Assembly (NCBI GenBank): GCA_030698405.1
Contig: JAUYMU010000032.1
Coordinates: forward strand, 1 to 39,351
DNA length: 39,351 bases
Origin: Bacteroidota bacterium
GTDB lineage: Bacteria > Bacteroidota > Bacteroidia > Bacteroidales > Prolixibacteraceae
Direction: 5' to 3'
Shown here: one piece after another, positions 8,837-17,710 of the stretch
Layout of the letters: each line of letters starts with the position of its first letter
Numbering within the stretch: the first letter of the stretch is position 1
Notes under the pieces: model-generated
The model's database searches: none
Seen by the model: only the letters and a program-made list of their open reading frames with translations
What the model was told of the DNA's origin: nothing
Program-made: the position numbers and the translations under genes

Positions 8837-10111
8837 TTATAGCCCCAACAAAACTTCCTCCGGATTTCTTCCTCCGGTAAGCAATCTTTCAGGATTTTCA
8901 ATCAGTTCCTTCACTTTAACAAGAAAACCCACAGAATCTTTTCCGTCGATGATGCGGTGATCGTATGACAATGCAACATACATCATTGGCCGGATAACCA
9001 CCTGCCCGTTTACAGCTACAGGTCGATCGACAATGTTGTGCATTCCGAGAATGGCCGATTGTGGTGGATTGATAATCGGGGTCGAAAGCAGTGAGCCAAA
9101 AGTTCCTCCATTGGTAATTGTAAATGTTCCTCCCGTCAGTTCTTCCACGCTGATTTTTTTTGTCCTTGCTTTTTCCGCCAGTTCCTTTATCTCCAGTTCA
9201 ATTTCTGAAATTGTTTTATTTTCGGCATTCCTGACAATCGGAACCATCAAACCTTTGGGAGTTTGAACAGCGATACCCACATCCACAAATTCAGAAGAAA
9301 TTATTTCTTCGCCACTGATTTGAGAATTGATGGACGGATGGAATTGCATGGCTTCGGCAACAGCTTTGGTAAATATTGACATAAAACCAAGTTTCAATCC
9401 GTGTTTTTCAACAAATTTATTCTGAAGTTTTGAACGCATTTCCATCACCCGGCTCATGTCTATTTCATTGAAAGTAGTGAGCATGGCCGTTTCATTCTTT
9501 ACTGAAACCAGGCGTTCAGCCAATTTCCGGCGCAACATGGTCATTTTCTCACGTTTCACAGTGCGATCGCTCGCTGAGCTTGTCGAAGTGGTCGAAGTGA
9601 GCTTTCCACTGCCTTTTTCCTGTTTCGGAAGGGCAAGAACCGCTTCAATATCACTTTTCGAAATACGGTGCAAACCATTCAGAACCTCTTCCATTGAAAG
9701 ATGATTGTCTTCCATCATTTTATGCGCAAGCGGTGTGATTTTGACATTCGATTCTTCCGGCTTGACTTTAACTTCATAAACAGTGGTTTTTGCAGATTTA
9801 ACAACTGTAACCTCCTTTGGCTCCGGAAAAAGTTCAGAGGCAATTGGTTGTTTTTCCGGATTTTTTTCAGGAACTACACTGGTGTCGATGTTACAGACAA
9901 TGGTTCCAACGGCAACGGTTTCACCTTCAGAAATTAAAATCTTTATTTGCCCGCTCTCGGTGGCAGCCAAAGTCAAAGTAGCCTTGTCAGATTCAACTTC
10001 AGCTATTTCCTGATCTTTAGAAACCAGGTCGCCATCGGCAACCAACCACTTGCCAATTTCTACTTCAGTAATGGATTCTCCGGGAGTAGGTATTTTTATT
10101 TCGAATAACAT
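8837..10111 (-). CDS. odhB: 2-oxoglutarate dehydrogenase E2, dihydrolipoamide succinyltransferase
   Basis: The 424-residue protein transfers the succinyl group from E1 to CoA in the TCA cycle. An N-terminal lipoyl domain (residues 1-75) carries the lipoylated lysine in ESDKATLTL (K43). A Pro/Glu-rich linker follows, then a peripheral subunit-binding domain (about 123-160, [15 protein letters not shown]). The C-terminal catalytic domain ends with the active-site motif DHRIIDG (384-390). It is encoded downstream of sucA on the same strand, but the two are separated by a two-gene cassette. The second linker (about residues 170-185, Ser/Thr-rich) is encoded by a short palindromic repeat described separately. 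The stop codon adjoins REP element B. Confidence 0.95.
   Translation of the reverse strand: MLFEIKIPTPGESITEVEIGKWLVADGDLVSKDQEIAEVESDKATLTLAATESGQIKILISEGETVAVGTIVCNIDTSVVPEKNPEKQPIASELFPEPKEVTVVKSAKTTVYEVKVKPEESNVKITPLAHKMMEDNHLSMEEVLNGLHRISKSDIEAVLALPKQEKGSGKLTSTTSTSSASDRTVKREKMTMLRRKLAERLVSVKNETAMLTTFNEIDMSRVMEMRSKLQNKFVEKHGLKLGFMSIFTKAVAEAMQFHPSINSQISGEEIISSEFVDVGIAVQTPKGLMVPIVRNAENKTISEIELEIKELAEKARTKKISVEELTGGTFTITNGGTFGSLLSTPIINPPQSAILGMHNIVDRPVAVNGQVVIRPMMYVALSYDHRIIDGKDSVGFLVKVKELIENPERLLTGGRNPEEVLLGL
9565..9603. repeat. Repeat element inside the odhB linker
   Basis: GCTGAGCTTGTCGAAG (9573-9588) lies within a 7-bp inverted repeat: GCTCGCT at 9569-9575 with AGTGAGC near 9597-9603, including one G-T pair. 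I recall the CTGAGCTTGTCGAAG motif as a dispersed repeat in Bacteroidota and other genomes. Here it is read in frame and encodes the Ser/Thr-rich linker before the catalytic domain. Confidence 0.5.
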
Positions 10112-10117
10112 GTTTTT

Positions 10118-10282
10118 TTATTTTCTAATGTTTTTTTTCATTTTAGGCAAACCTATCTTTCTTAGCATTTCGTTTGCTTTTTCTAATTTTCTTGGAAACA
10201 AAACCTTATCATTAAAAAAATCTAATGATTTATCTATTAAGACAATAGGCTTCCTTTTAGTATTAATTTCAGTTGTATTCAT
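10118..10282 (-). CDS. Small basic protein, second gene of a DUF6934-type cassette
   Basis: The ATG at 10282 gives 54 residues (MNTTEINTKRKPIVLIDKSL...), Lys/Arg-rich and ending KMKKNIRK. The frame extends upstream to 10354, but that would overlap the preceding gene by 61 nt. The 10282 start instead leaves an 11-nt spacer, typical of an operon. I do not recognise the family. The tight link to the upstream gene suggests that the two work together. Confidence 0.6.
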   Translation of the reverse strand: MNTTEINTKRKPIVLIDKSLDFFNDKVLFPRKLEKANEMLRKIGLPKMKKNIRK

Positions 10283-10293
10283 CGCTGATGTTT

Positions 10294-10737
10294 TTAGAAT
10301 TTGCGTTTTACTAAAAAACCTTTGTAAACTATGTCTTTTTTGAATTCTTCCCACCCTTCTTCCAATTCTCCAAAAATTTCAAAATCGGTTTCTACATCAC
10401 TAATAAACTTAGTAATACCAATACGATATAGTCTTGTTCTTGATTCTGTACTACCTGTTGCATATACCATAATTTCAGGATGTTTATCAGTAAAGGCATA
10501 TAAAGTTGCCACTACAGTTGCTAAAACTTTTTCACCATCACCATTATTTGATATAACATTATCATCAACTTCACCTGTTTCGGCATTTTTGTCACCAAAA
10601 CCAAGGTTATATAAATCCTTGTAATTTGTTGGAGTGTACTGAACTAATTTTGTTATTTTACCTTTAGTACCAATACTCACAAACTCAAACACTTCGAGCT
10701 CTTCTCCAGATTTAAGTTCGTATTTGTCAAGTTTCAT
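10294..10737 (-). CDS. DUF6934-like protein
   Basis: The 147-residue soluble protein has the pattern I associate with DUF6934 of Bacteroidota: a beta-rich start (FEFVSIGTKGKITKLVQYTP), then LYNLGFGDKN, DDNVISNNGDGEKVLATVV (around 67-85), and the GSTESRTRLYRIGI motif (around 110-123). Function is unknown. It sits with a small basic partner gene between sucA and odhB, on the same strand, 63 nt after the sucA stop. Low-GC composition and this position suggest insertion of a mobile accessory cassette. The family name is from memory and should be treated as likely, not certain. Confidence 0.7.
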   Translation of the reverse strand: MKLDKYELKSGEELEVFEFVSIGTKGKITKLVQYTPTNYKDLYNLGFGDKNAETGEVDDNVISNNGDGEKVLATVVATLYAFTDKHPEIMVYATGSTESRTRLYRIGITKFISDVETDFEIFGELEEGWEEFKKDIVYKGFLVKRKF

Positions 10738-10800
10738 CTTTCAGTTTACAAATTACAAAAGTAATATATTTTCAGATTGTTAACAGGAGTTTTCTATATA

Positions 10801-13530
10801 TCAAGCAAGCACCAAATCTTCAAAAACAGAATCCAGTATCATTTTCAATCGTAAATTATGCTGATACATCAACCCACCGGCAGGACTTGCGCTGGCTGGC
10901 CGGGAAATTAATTCGAAAGGCACAGTGGGCAAAAAACGTTGAATATGCTGCCATGCACCCATGTTCGATGGTTCATCCTGTGCCCAGATCATCTTTGTAA
11001 CATGTGGATATTTTGCAATAATCGATTTTATTCGGTCTGTCGGAAGTGGGAACAATTGCTCGACACGAACAATGGCGACATCCTGAATTCCTTCCTCTGC
11101 TTGCCTTTTGTGCAAGTCGTAATAGAGTTTTCCGTAAGTAAATACCAACTTCCTGATTTTTTCAGGCTTGCTAACCACATCTTCTATAATTTCCTGAAAA
11201 TGTCCATTTGACAATTCATCCACCGAAGAGGTTACCATAGGATGCCTCAGCAGGCTTTTAGGTGTGAAAATAATCAGTGGTATTCGTACATTCCAGTGCA
11301 TTTGCCGGCGAACTAAATGAAACATATTGGCCGGAGTTGTCGGAACTACTACCTGCATATTATTGTCAGCTGTCAGGGTTAAAAACCGTTCGATTCGCGC
11401 ACTGGAATGTTCGGGTCCCTGCCCTTCGTACCCATGTGGAAGATATAAAACCAGGCTGTTCATCATTCCCCATTTTTCGTAGGCCGAAGATATATACTGG
11501 TCGAAAATTACCTGGGCCACATTAAAGAAATCGCCAAACTGCGCTTCCCATATGGTTAAACCTTTGGGATTGGAAAGTGAATAACCATATTCGAATCCAA
11601 GTACGCCGTATTCGGAAAGGTGAGAATTAAAAACATGAAATTTTGCCTGATTTTCGCTGATATTTTTAAGTGGATAGTATTTTTCGTCGGTATCTTCAAC
11701 CACAAAAGAAGCATGGCGGTGGGCAAAAGTTCCCCGCTCGCTATCCTGACCACTTAACCTTACCTGAAAACCTTCTTCGAGCAAAGTTCCGTAGGCAAGT
11801 AACTCGGCCATCGCCCAATCCATCCGGTTATCCAATATCATCATCCGACGATCTTCAACAATCCGGTCAATTTTCTTGAAGAATTTTTTATCCGCCGGAA
11901 GGGTATTGATTCTTTCAGCAATGCGCAGCAACTCATCTTTCTTAACGCCTGTTTTAACCGGTTGGATCAGATCAATTTTAGATGGATTTTTATAGTCAAG
12001 GTATTCACCTTTCAGGAACCTGCGAACTTTAACTTTGTCAATTTCTTCTGATTCTTTGTATTTCCCTTCAAGAAAAAGATCAAACTCATGATTCAGTTTC
12101 GAAGTTTCAGCCTTGTCCATCACCCCATTTTCTGCAAGTTTATCAGCATAAATATCGCGTGGATTAGGGTGTTTCTCAATCGCTTTATACAACAATGGCT
12201 GCGTAAACCGCGGTTCATCTCCTTCGTTGTGGCCATATTTCCGATAACATAAAATATCAATAAAAACATCAACATGAAATTTTTGCCTGAACTCCATGGC
12301 CAGTTTTACCGTGAAAATAATGGCTTCCACATCGTCACCATTCACATGAAATACAGGAGAACGTGTCACTTTGGCCACATCGGTTGAATAGGTACTCGAA
12401 CGTGCATCCAAATAATTGGTAGTAAAGCCAACCTGATTATTAATGACCAGATGAATTGTTCCACCGGTTTTATAGCCGCCCAATTGTGACATCTGAATTA
12501 CTTCGTAAACAATCCCCTGGGCAGCAATGGCAGCATCGCCGTGAATAACAATTGGCGCAACTCTTTTGTAATCACCATTGTACTGACTATCAATTCTGGA
12601 TCTAACCATTCCCTGAACAAGGGCGCCAACAGTTTCAAGGTGCGATGGATTGGGCATCAGGCTTAGTCGTACTTTTTTACCATGATCGGTTTCAACTTCG
12701 TTTTCGTAGCCCAAATGGTATTTCACATCGCCTAGCGAAAGGTCTTGTTCGTATTCTTTACCAACATATTCTTTAAAAATGTGCTCATACGGTTTTTCAA
12801 GAATATTGGTCAGTACATTGAGCCTTCCACGGTGCGCCATACCGATGACAAACTCGCTGATCCCCAGCTCTGAACCATGTTCTATCACTGCATCCAAAGC
12901 TGGAATCAACGCTTCCCCACCCTCCAGTGAAAACCGTTTCTGACCTACAAATTTTTTATGAATGAAACTTTCGAAACCAACCGCAATTTTTAAATGATAA
13001 TAGATATGATTTTGTTGTTCCGGAGTAAAAACCTGTGTATTCCGGGTCGATTCCATTTTCACTTTCAGCCAGTCGATAAGTTCCGGATGCCTCATATAAA
13101 CAAACTCAACACCAATTGATTCACAATACGTAGCTTCCAGATGTTCGATGATCGCTCTCAGCGTGGCCGAACCGATTCCAATGTTGTTGCCTGCCTTAAA
13201 AACAGTGTCGAGATCGGATTTTTGAAGGCCAAAGTTTTCGATGTCCAAAGTAGGCAGATATTTCCTGCGTGAACGTACCGGATTGGTTTTGGTAAACAAA
13301 TGCCCCCGCTGACGATAGCCGTGAATGAGGTTAAGAATTGCAAATTCCTTGTCGATTTTATCATCGTGAACCGAAGATTTTGAGTCATCAAAGTTTTTGC
13401 GGGCAAACTCAAATCCAGCGAAAAAATTTTTCCAGCTTGCATCTACCGTTTCAGGATCAATAAGATAGGAAGAATACAATTCTTCAATAGCAGCGATTTC
13501 CTGGTTACCCACTTGCGAAAATTTATCCAT
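10801..13530 (-). CDS. sucA: 2-oxoglutarate dehydrogenase E1 (thiamine diphosphate-dependent)
   Basis: The 909-residue protein decarboxylates 2-oxoglutarate and succinylates the lipoyl group of E2. The N-terminus has the E1o-specific segment (YSSYLIDPETVDASWKNFF) and a linker leading to GYRQRGHLFTKTNP. The thiamine diphosphate region has GMAHRGRLNVL and HGDAAIAAQGIVYEV. The transketolase-like C-terminal half shows GQDSERGTFAHRHA, then EYGVLGFEYGYS and GPEHSSARIERFL. The length is normal for the family. It is transcribed toward odhB, with the DUF6934-type pair between them. Confidence 0.96.
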   Translation of the reverse strand: MDKFSQVGNQEIAAIEELYSSYLIDPETVDASWKNFFAGFEFARKNFDDSKSSVHDDKIDKEFAILNLIHGYRQRGHLFTKTNPVRSRRKYLPTLDIENFGLQKSDLDTVFKAGNNIGIGSATLRAIIEHLEATYCESIGVEFVYMRHPELIDWLKVKMESTRNTQVFTPEQQNHIYYHLKIAVGFESFIHKKFVGQKRFSLEGGEALIPALDAVIEHGSELGISEFVIGMAHRGRLNVLTNILEKPYEHIFKEYVGKEYEQDLSLGDVKYHLGYENEVETDHGKKVRLSLMPNPSHLETVGALVQGMVRSRIDSQYNGDYKRVAPIVIHGDAAIAAQGIVYEVIQMSQLGGYKTGGTIHLVINNQVGFTTNYLDARSSTYSTDVAKVTRSPVFHVNGDDVEAIIFTVKLAMEFRQKFHVDVFIDILCYRKYGHNEGDEPRFTQPLLYKAIEKHPNPRDIYADKLAENGVMDKAETSKLNHEFDLFLEGKYKESEEIDKVKVRRFLKGEYLDYKNPSKIDLIQPVKTGVKKDELLRIAERINTLPADKKFFKKIDRIVEDRRMMILDNRMDWAMAELLAYGTLLEEGFQVRLSGQDSERGTFAHRHASFVVEDTDEKYYPLKNISENQAKFHVFNSHLSEYGVLGFEYGYSLSNPKGLTIWEAQFGDFFNVAQVIFDQYISSAYEKWGMMNSLVLYLPHGYEGQGPEHSSARIERFLTLTADNNMQVVVPTTPANMFHLVRRQMHWNVRIPLIIFTPKSLLRHPMVTSSVDELSNGHFQEIIEDVVSKPEKIRKLVFTYGKLYYDLHKRQAEEGIQDVAIVRVEQLFPLPTDRIKSIIAKYPHVTKMIWAQDEPSNMGAWQHIQRFLPTVPFELISRPASASPAGGLMYQHNLRLKMILDSVFEDLVLA

Positions 13531-13728
13531 GTTGAACTATTGGTTTTCAGTTAAAGTATTCGTTAAAAGTAATAAATTACAATTGTAAATCATTAGGCTT
13601 GAAATCATACAGAGCCCACAAAAGAACCAATAAATGCCCAACTTGTTTAATATTTTTTGACAGAGAAAGCATTTTTCATTAGTTTAGCAAAAAACATTTA
13701 TCAAATATTCCGGAAAAACAAATTGGCC

Positions 13729-14739
13729 ATGAAAAAAATTCTGCTCATCACCGCTTCAATCTTTGGCATCCTTGCACTGATTTATGTATTTGGCCCTTCG
13801 TTTCCAAAACCGGAACTTTCAGGTAAACTTCCTGAAATACAAGTTGAAACAACCGGATTCGAAGCTTATCTTGAAGCTAAAAATTCAGCACTAAAAATTA
13901 AGCCTGACAACGAAAGCCGCATCATCTGGGCAAACGACAGCCTGAAAAGCAAAATGGAATATTGTTTACTTTATCTTCATGGGTTTTCGGCGTCATGGTA
14001 CGAAGGAGAACCTGTTCACAGAGATTTTGCACGTCGGTATGGCATGAATCTGTATATTCCGTTGCTTGCTTCTCACGGAATTGACACACCCGAAGCACTA
14101 ATCGACATGACACCCGACCGTTTGTATGAATCGGCAAAGGAAGCGCTGGTTGCGGCTCAGACTTTGGGCGAAAAGGTTATTTTGATGAGCACTTCTACCG
14201 GTGGAACATTGAGCTTAAAACTTGCAGCTGAATTTCCTGAGTTGATGGAAGGACTGATCTTGCTATCACCAAATATCGCAATCAATAATCCGGCAGCATT
14301 CCTGCTTAGCAAACCATGGGGATTGCAAATTGCACGTCAGGTTTACAAAGGAAATTACCGCATCACAAATACCGATTTCGCTTCGGAAGACTGCAAATAC
14401 TGGAACTGCAAATACAGGCTGGAAGCTATTGTTTACCTGCAACAACTGGTTGAATCGACTATGAAAAAAGAAACGTTTGAGAAAGTTAACGAACCGGTAT
14501 TTCTGGCCTATTATTACAAGGACGAAGAAAATCAGGATCCTACTGTAAAAGTAGATGCTATGTTGAAAATGTACGAACAGCTGGGAACACCGGAAAGCAT
14601 GAAGCAAAAAGTTGCTTTTCCGGATGCGGGAGCTCATCCGATTGGGAGTAAATTGTTTTCAAAAGCCTGGCAGGATGTTGAGATTGCCAGTTTTAAGTTT
14701 GCCGAAGAAAAACTGGGGTTGAAGCCAATAAATGATTGA
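13729..14739 (+). CDS. Alpha/beta hydrolase, membrane-anchored esterase or lipase-like
   Basis: The ATG at 13729 gives 336 residues starting with an uncleaved or signal-type hydrophobic segment (MKKILLITASIFGILALIYVFG). The frame reaches up to 13657, but the added 24 residues look unrelated. Hydrolase features are the oxyanion segment YLHGFSASW (about residues 82-90), the nucleophile elbow MSTSTGGTL (Ser about 156, with Ser instead of Gly at the first position of GxSxG), and a late His in DAGAHPIGS. The substrate is probably a lipid or ester in the periplasm or at the membrane; this is inferred. It is monocistronic by spacing. Confidence 0.8.
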   Translation: MKKILLITASIFGILALIYVFGPSFPKPELSGKLPEIQVETTGFEAYLEAKNSALKIKPDNESRIIWANDSLKSKMEYCLLYLHGFSASWYEGEPVHRDFARRYGMNLYIPLLASHGIDTPEALIDMTPDRLYESAKEALVAAQTLGEKVILMSTSTGGTLSLKLAAEFPELMEGLILLSPNIAINNPAAFLLSKPWGLQIARQVYKGNYRITNTDFASEDCKYWNCKYRLEAIVYLQQLVESTMKKETFEKVNEPVFLAYYYKDEENQDPTVKVDAMLKMYEQLGTPESMKQKVAFPDAGAHPIGSKLFSKAWQDVEIASFKFAEEKLGLKPIND

Positions 14740-14791
14740 TTTCTTAATTTATTAGCATTTAAGCAGGTAATTTAATCTCAGTTGCTTTTTC

Positions 14792-14799
14792 TAACTTTG
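14792..14799 (+). promoter_or_regulatory. -7 box of the antitoxin-toxin unit
   Basis: TAACTTTG matches TAnnTTTG exactly and lies 17 nt upstream of the antitoxin ATG. A convincing TTTG -33 box at normal spacing is not seen. Confidence 0.45.
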
Positions 14800-14815
14800 T
14801 AAAAAACAGATTACC

Positions 14816-15061
14816 ATGAACACATCGACAATAAGGCAAAGGCTATACGATTACATTAAGGTAGCTGACGATAAAAAAGTAAAAGCGATTTACACCGCCA
14901 TTGAAAATGACATCAGTGAAATGGATAACTGGTGGGATGACGAAACCTTAATTGCAGAACTTGATAAGTGTTCGTCTGATCTGAAGAGTGGAAAAGACAA
15001 AGGAGTTAACTGGGCGGAATTGAAAAGAAAATTAGTTAGCCAAACTTCCAATGGGTTGTAA
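14816..15061 (+). CDS. Antitoxin-like addiction module protein
   Basis: The 81-residue acidic protein (MNTSTIRQRLYDYIKVADD...) starts with a short helical segment (IRQRLYDYIKVADDKKVKAIYTAIE) and continues with a charged, probably disordered region (NWWDDETLIAELDKCSSDL). Such layouts are typical of Bacteroidota type II antitoxins paired with RelE/ParE toxins. Its stop overlaps the ATG of a small frame that looks like the N-terminus of such a toxin. Family assignment is by pattern only. Confidence 0.65.
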   Translation: MNTSTIRQRLYDYIKVADDKKVKAIYTAIENDISEMDNWWDDETLIAELDKCSSDLKSGKDKGVNWAELKRKLVSQTSNGL

Positions 15062-15158
15062 AGTTGTTTTTTCATCTTCTGCCGCGAAAGAGTTACAAGA
15101 TTCATTTGATATCTTTCACACAAAGCGCCACCCAAAAATAAAATTCAAAAAGAAATAA
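15051..15158 (+). pseudogene. Truncated RelE/ParE-type toxin
   Basis: The ATG at 15051 overlaps the antitoxin stop by 11 nt, the usual coupling in type II modules. The 35 residues (MGCKVVFSSSAAKELQDS, then FDIFHTKRHPKIKFKKK) resemble the first strand and helix of RelE/ParE toxins, which are normally about 95-105 residues. The frame ends at 15158 and rimO ends at 15169 on the other strand, so no room is left for the catalytic C-terminal half. It is a probable remnant, with the antitoxin kept. Confidence 0.55.
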
Positions 15159-15168
15159 TTAATTGTCT

Positions 15169-16470
15169 TCAATATGTTTTCACTTTTCCATACAAATCAA
15201 ACTCATCAGAGCCTGTAATTTCTATCTGGTAGAATTGTCCTTTTTCCAGCGGAACTTCTTTGCTAATCAGTACTTCACCATCCACTTCAGGAGAATCAAA
15301 TTCGGTGCGGCCAACAAAAAATTCGTCATCTTCACGATCAATGATCACTTTCAAAGTTCTTCCAACTTTTTCAGCACTCAATTGTGAGGAAATGACTTGC
15401 TGAATTCCCATCAATTCTTCCTGGCGGGCTTGCTTGACTTCTTCCGGAACATCGTCGTTATACTTTTGGTAACCGTAAGTTCCTTCTTCGTGCGAATAGG
15501 TGAAAGCACCCAAACGGTCGAACTTGTGCTTCTGTATAAAGCTTTTCAGCTGTTCAAAATCTTCGTCGGTTTCACCCGGATGACCAACCAACATGGTTGT
15601 ACGAATTGCAATTCCGGGAACTTCTTCCTTAATTTTTTGCAGTAAAGCTTCCGTTTCTTCGGTGGTAACATGACGAAGCATGTGTTTGAGCACATTGTTT
15701 GAACTATGCTGCAACGGGATATCAATATATTTACAAAGTTTTGGTACTGATTTGAAAAGTGGCAGAATGTCCATTGGGAATTTAGTCGGATACAAATAAT
15801 GCAGACGAATCCATTCGATGCCATCAATTTCTGCAATTTTTTGAATCAATTCAGCCAACATTCCTTTTCCATAAAGGTCGATTCCGTAATACGACAAATC
15901 CTGCGCAATCAGTAAAATCTCGCGAACGCCTTTCTTTGCAAGGTATTTGGCTTCTTTCACCAAATCCTCCATCGACTTTGATTTGTGTTTGCCGGTCATG
16001 CCCGGAATGGCACAAAAAGCACAAACACGGTTGCAACCTTCAGAAATTTTCAGATACGCAAAATGCGAAGGCGTGGTAATTTTTCGTTCGTAAATATATT
16101 CAGGACGATAGGTTGCTTTTAATTCGCTAACCACCGCTTTCATATCAAATTTCCCAAAAAACTTATCAACTTCAGGAACTTCCTTTTCCAAATCCAACTT
16201 GTAGCGTTCCGACAAGCAGCCCATCACATACAATTTATCGATCTCACCGCGGCCTTTGGCTCCTACAAACTGCATAATGGTATTCACCGATTCTTCCTTG
16301 GCATCGTGAATAAAACCACAAGTATTGATTACCACAATATCCGAATCTGTATCGTTCGAATCGTGAACGACATCAAAACCATCCATCGAAAGCTGGTTCA
16401 GTAACACTTCAGAATCGACCAGGTTTTTGGAACAACCCAAAGTCACTACATTTATTTTTTGCTTTTTCAT
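15169..16470 (-). CDS. rimO: Ribosomal protein S12 methylthiotransferase RimO
   Basis: The 433-residue radical SAM enzyme methylthiolates a conserved aspartate of ribosomal protein S12. The N-terminal UPF0004 domain has cluster cysteines C13 (VTLGCSKN), C51 (INTCGF) and C85 (VMGCLSE). The radical SAM CxxxCxxC motif is GCNRVCAFCAIP (C146, C150, C153). The C-terminal TRAM-like domain ends the protein (EVPLEKGQFYQIEITGSDEFDLYGKV). The GCSKNLVDSE start is characteristic of RimO rather than MiaB. It lies downstream of ftsY on the same strand, separated by a long hairpin. Confidence 0.95.
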   Translation of the reverse strand: MKKQKINVVTLGCSKNLVDSEVLLNQLSMDGFDVVHDSNDTDSDIVVINTCGFIHDAKEESVNTIMQFVGAKGRGEIDKLYVMGCLSERYKLDLEKEVPEVDKFFGKFDMKAVVSELKATYRPEYIYERKITTPSHFAYLKISEGCNRVCAFCAIPGMTGKHKSKSMEDLVKEAKYLAKKGVREILLIAQDLSYYGIDLYGKGMLAELIQKIAEIDGIEWIRLHYLYPTKFPMDILPLFKSVPKLCKYIDIPLQHSSNNVLKHMLRHVTTEETEALLQKIKEEVPGIAIRTTMLVGHPGETDEDFEQLKSFIQKHKFDRLGAFTYSHEEGTYGYQKYNDDVPEEVKQARQEELMGIQQVISSQLSAEKVGRTLKVIIDREDDEFFVGRTEFDSPEVDGEVLISKEVPLEKGQFYQIEITGSDEFDLYGKVKTY

Positions 16471-16484
16471 AGTTCAATTTTTTA

Positions 16485-16548
16485 AACCACATAGGCACAT
16501 AGGCCACATAGTTTATTTTTTCTATGTGAACTATGTGCCTATGTGGTT
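16485..16548. repeat. Long perfect hairpin built of CACATAG units
   Basis: AACCACATAGGCACATAG (16485-16502) is the exact reverse complement of 16531-16548. Inside it, CACATAG (16505-16511) pairs with CTATGTG (16522-16528), so the whole stem is about 27 bp with a 2-nt internal mismatch and a T-rich loop. It lies between rimO and ftsY, 15 nt upstream of the rimO start. It may be a dispersed palindromic repeat, a terminator for ftsY transcription, or a processing site. Confidence 0.75.
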
Positions 16549-16581
16549 ATTTATACTTCGTTAAAATCAGAAAAAAAAATT

Positions 16582-16613
16582 CCAATATCCAATACTGAAT
16601 ATCCAATATCCAA
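16582..16613. repeat. Short direct repeats CCAATATCCAA
   Basis: CCAATATCCAA occurs at 16582-16592 and 16603-16613 in the same orientation, within an AT-rich spacer downstream of ftsY. This is low-complexity repeat material with no visible function. Confidence 0.5.
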
Positions 16614-16659
16614 AAGGTTCGCTCCGAACAACTTGAAATTTGGAACTTAAAATCTGAAA

Positions 16660-17610
16660 CTATGAGAAGAGCGAATCAACGAATGCTCTTCTGTTAAAAA
16701 TCTGCAGGTCGTCCATCTTCTCGCCAATTCCGATATACTTTACCGGGATTTTAAACTGATCAGAAATGCCAATTACCACTCCACCTTTTGCAGTGCCATC
16801 AAGTTTTGTCAACGCCAATGCAGTTACTTCAGTTGCCTTGGTAAATTGCTTGGCCTGTTCAAAAGCGTTTTGTCCGGTTGAACCGTCCAGAATCAGCAAA
16901 ACTTCGTGAGGAGCATCGGGCACCACTTTTTTCATCACCGTTTTAATTTTGCTCAACTCATTCATTAAGTTGATTTTATTGTGCAGACGACCGGCGGTAT
17001 CAATAATTACCACATCAGCACCCTGAGCTTTGGCTGACGAAAGCGCATCAAAAGCTACCGAAGCAGGGTCGGCTCCCATTCCTTGTTTTACCAAGGGCAC
17101 CTGAACGCGGTCGGCCCAAATCTGAAGCTGGTCGATGGCAGCAGCACGAAAAGTATCGCCGGCTCCCAAGACAACTTTTTTTCCGGCCTGTTTAAACTGA
17201 TGGGCAAGTTTACCGATCGTGGTCGTTTTTCCAACACCATTCACGCCAACCACCATTATTACATAGGGATCTTTACTATTGGGCAGGTCAAAATCAGAGA
17301 CATCGTTTGAATTATTTTCTTCGAGCAAGCTTGCAATTTCTTCTTTCAACACCGAATTCAGCTCCGAAGTTCCCATGTATTTATCAGCGGCAACTCGTTT
17401 TTCAATGCGTTCGATGATTTTCAAAGTGGTATCTACACCAACATCTGCAGATATCAGAATTTCTTCCAGATTGTCCAGCACATCTTCATCAACCTTTGTT
17501 TTACCAACAATGGCACGGCTAATCTTCGTAAAAACACTTTCTTTTGTTTTTGCAAGCCCCTGATCAAGGCTTTCTTTTTTCTTGCTGTTAAAAATTCCGA
17601 AAATGCCCAT
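16660..17610 (-). CDS. ftsY: Signal recognition particle receptor FtsY
   Basis: The 316-residue SRP GTPase docks ribosome-SRP complexes at the inner membrane. It has a short N-domain (about residues 15-100) without the long acidic A-domain of E. coli FtsY. The G-domain follows: P-loop GVNGVGKTT (122-130), GDTFRAAA (151-158), DTAGRLHNK (204-212) and TKLDGTAKGG (268-277). The start MGIFGIFNSKKK carries an amphipathic basic helix suited to membrane binding. It lies downstream of the ribosomal protein genes and a terminator. Confidence 0.96.
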   Translation of the reverse strand: MGIFGIFNSKKKESLDQGLAKTKESVFTKISRAIVGKTKVDEDVLDNLEEILISADVGVDTTLKIIERIEKRVAADKYMGTSELNSVLKEEIASLLEENNSNDVSDFDLPNSKDPYVIMVVGVNGVGKTTTIGKLAHQFKQAGKKVVLGAGDTFRAAAIDQLQIWADRVQVPLVKQGMGADPASVAFDALSSAKAQGADVVIIDTAGRLHNKINLMNELSKIKTVMKKVVPDAPHEVLLILDGSTGQNAFEQAKQFTKATEVTALALTKLDGTAKGGVVIGISDQFKIPVKYIGIGEKMDDLQIFNRRAFVDSLFS

Positions 17611-17657
17611 ATTCGCTCGATTTATCTGTCAACTTTATTGAAACGTGTACGATTTAA

Positions 17658-17692
17658 TAAAAAAAGCCTTCACCAATGATGAAAGCTTTTTT
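17658..17692 (-). terminator. Terminator after rpmB-rpmG-DUF4295
   Basis: On the minus strand AAAAAAGC-TTTCA pairs with TGAA-GGCTTTTTT around an ATTGG-like loop, with one mismatch, giving a stem of about 11 bp ending in a T tract. It lies 19 nt after the DUF4295 stop and before ftsY. The A/T flanks would also allow termination from the other strand. Confidence 0.75.
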
Positions 17693-17710
17693 CTATAGAG
17701 AGAATTGGGT

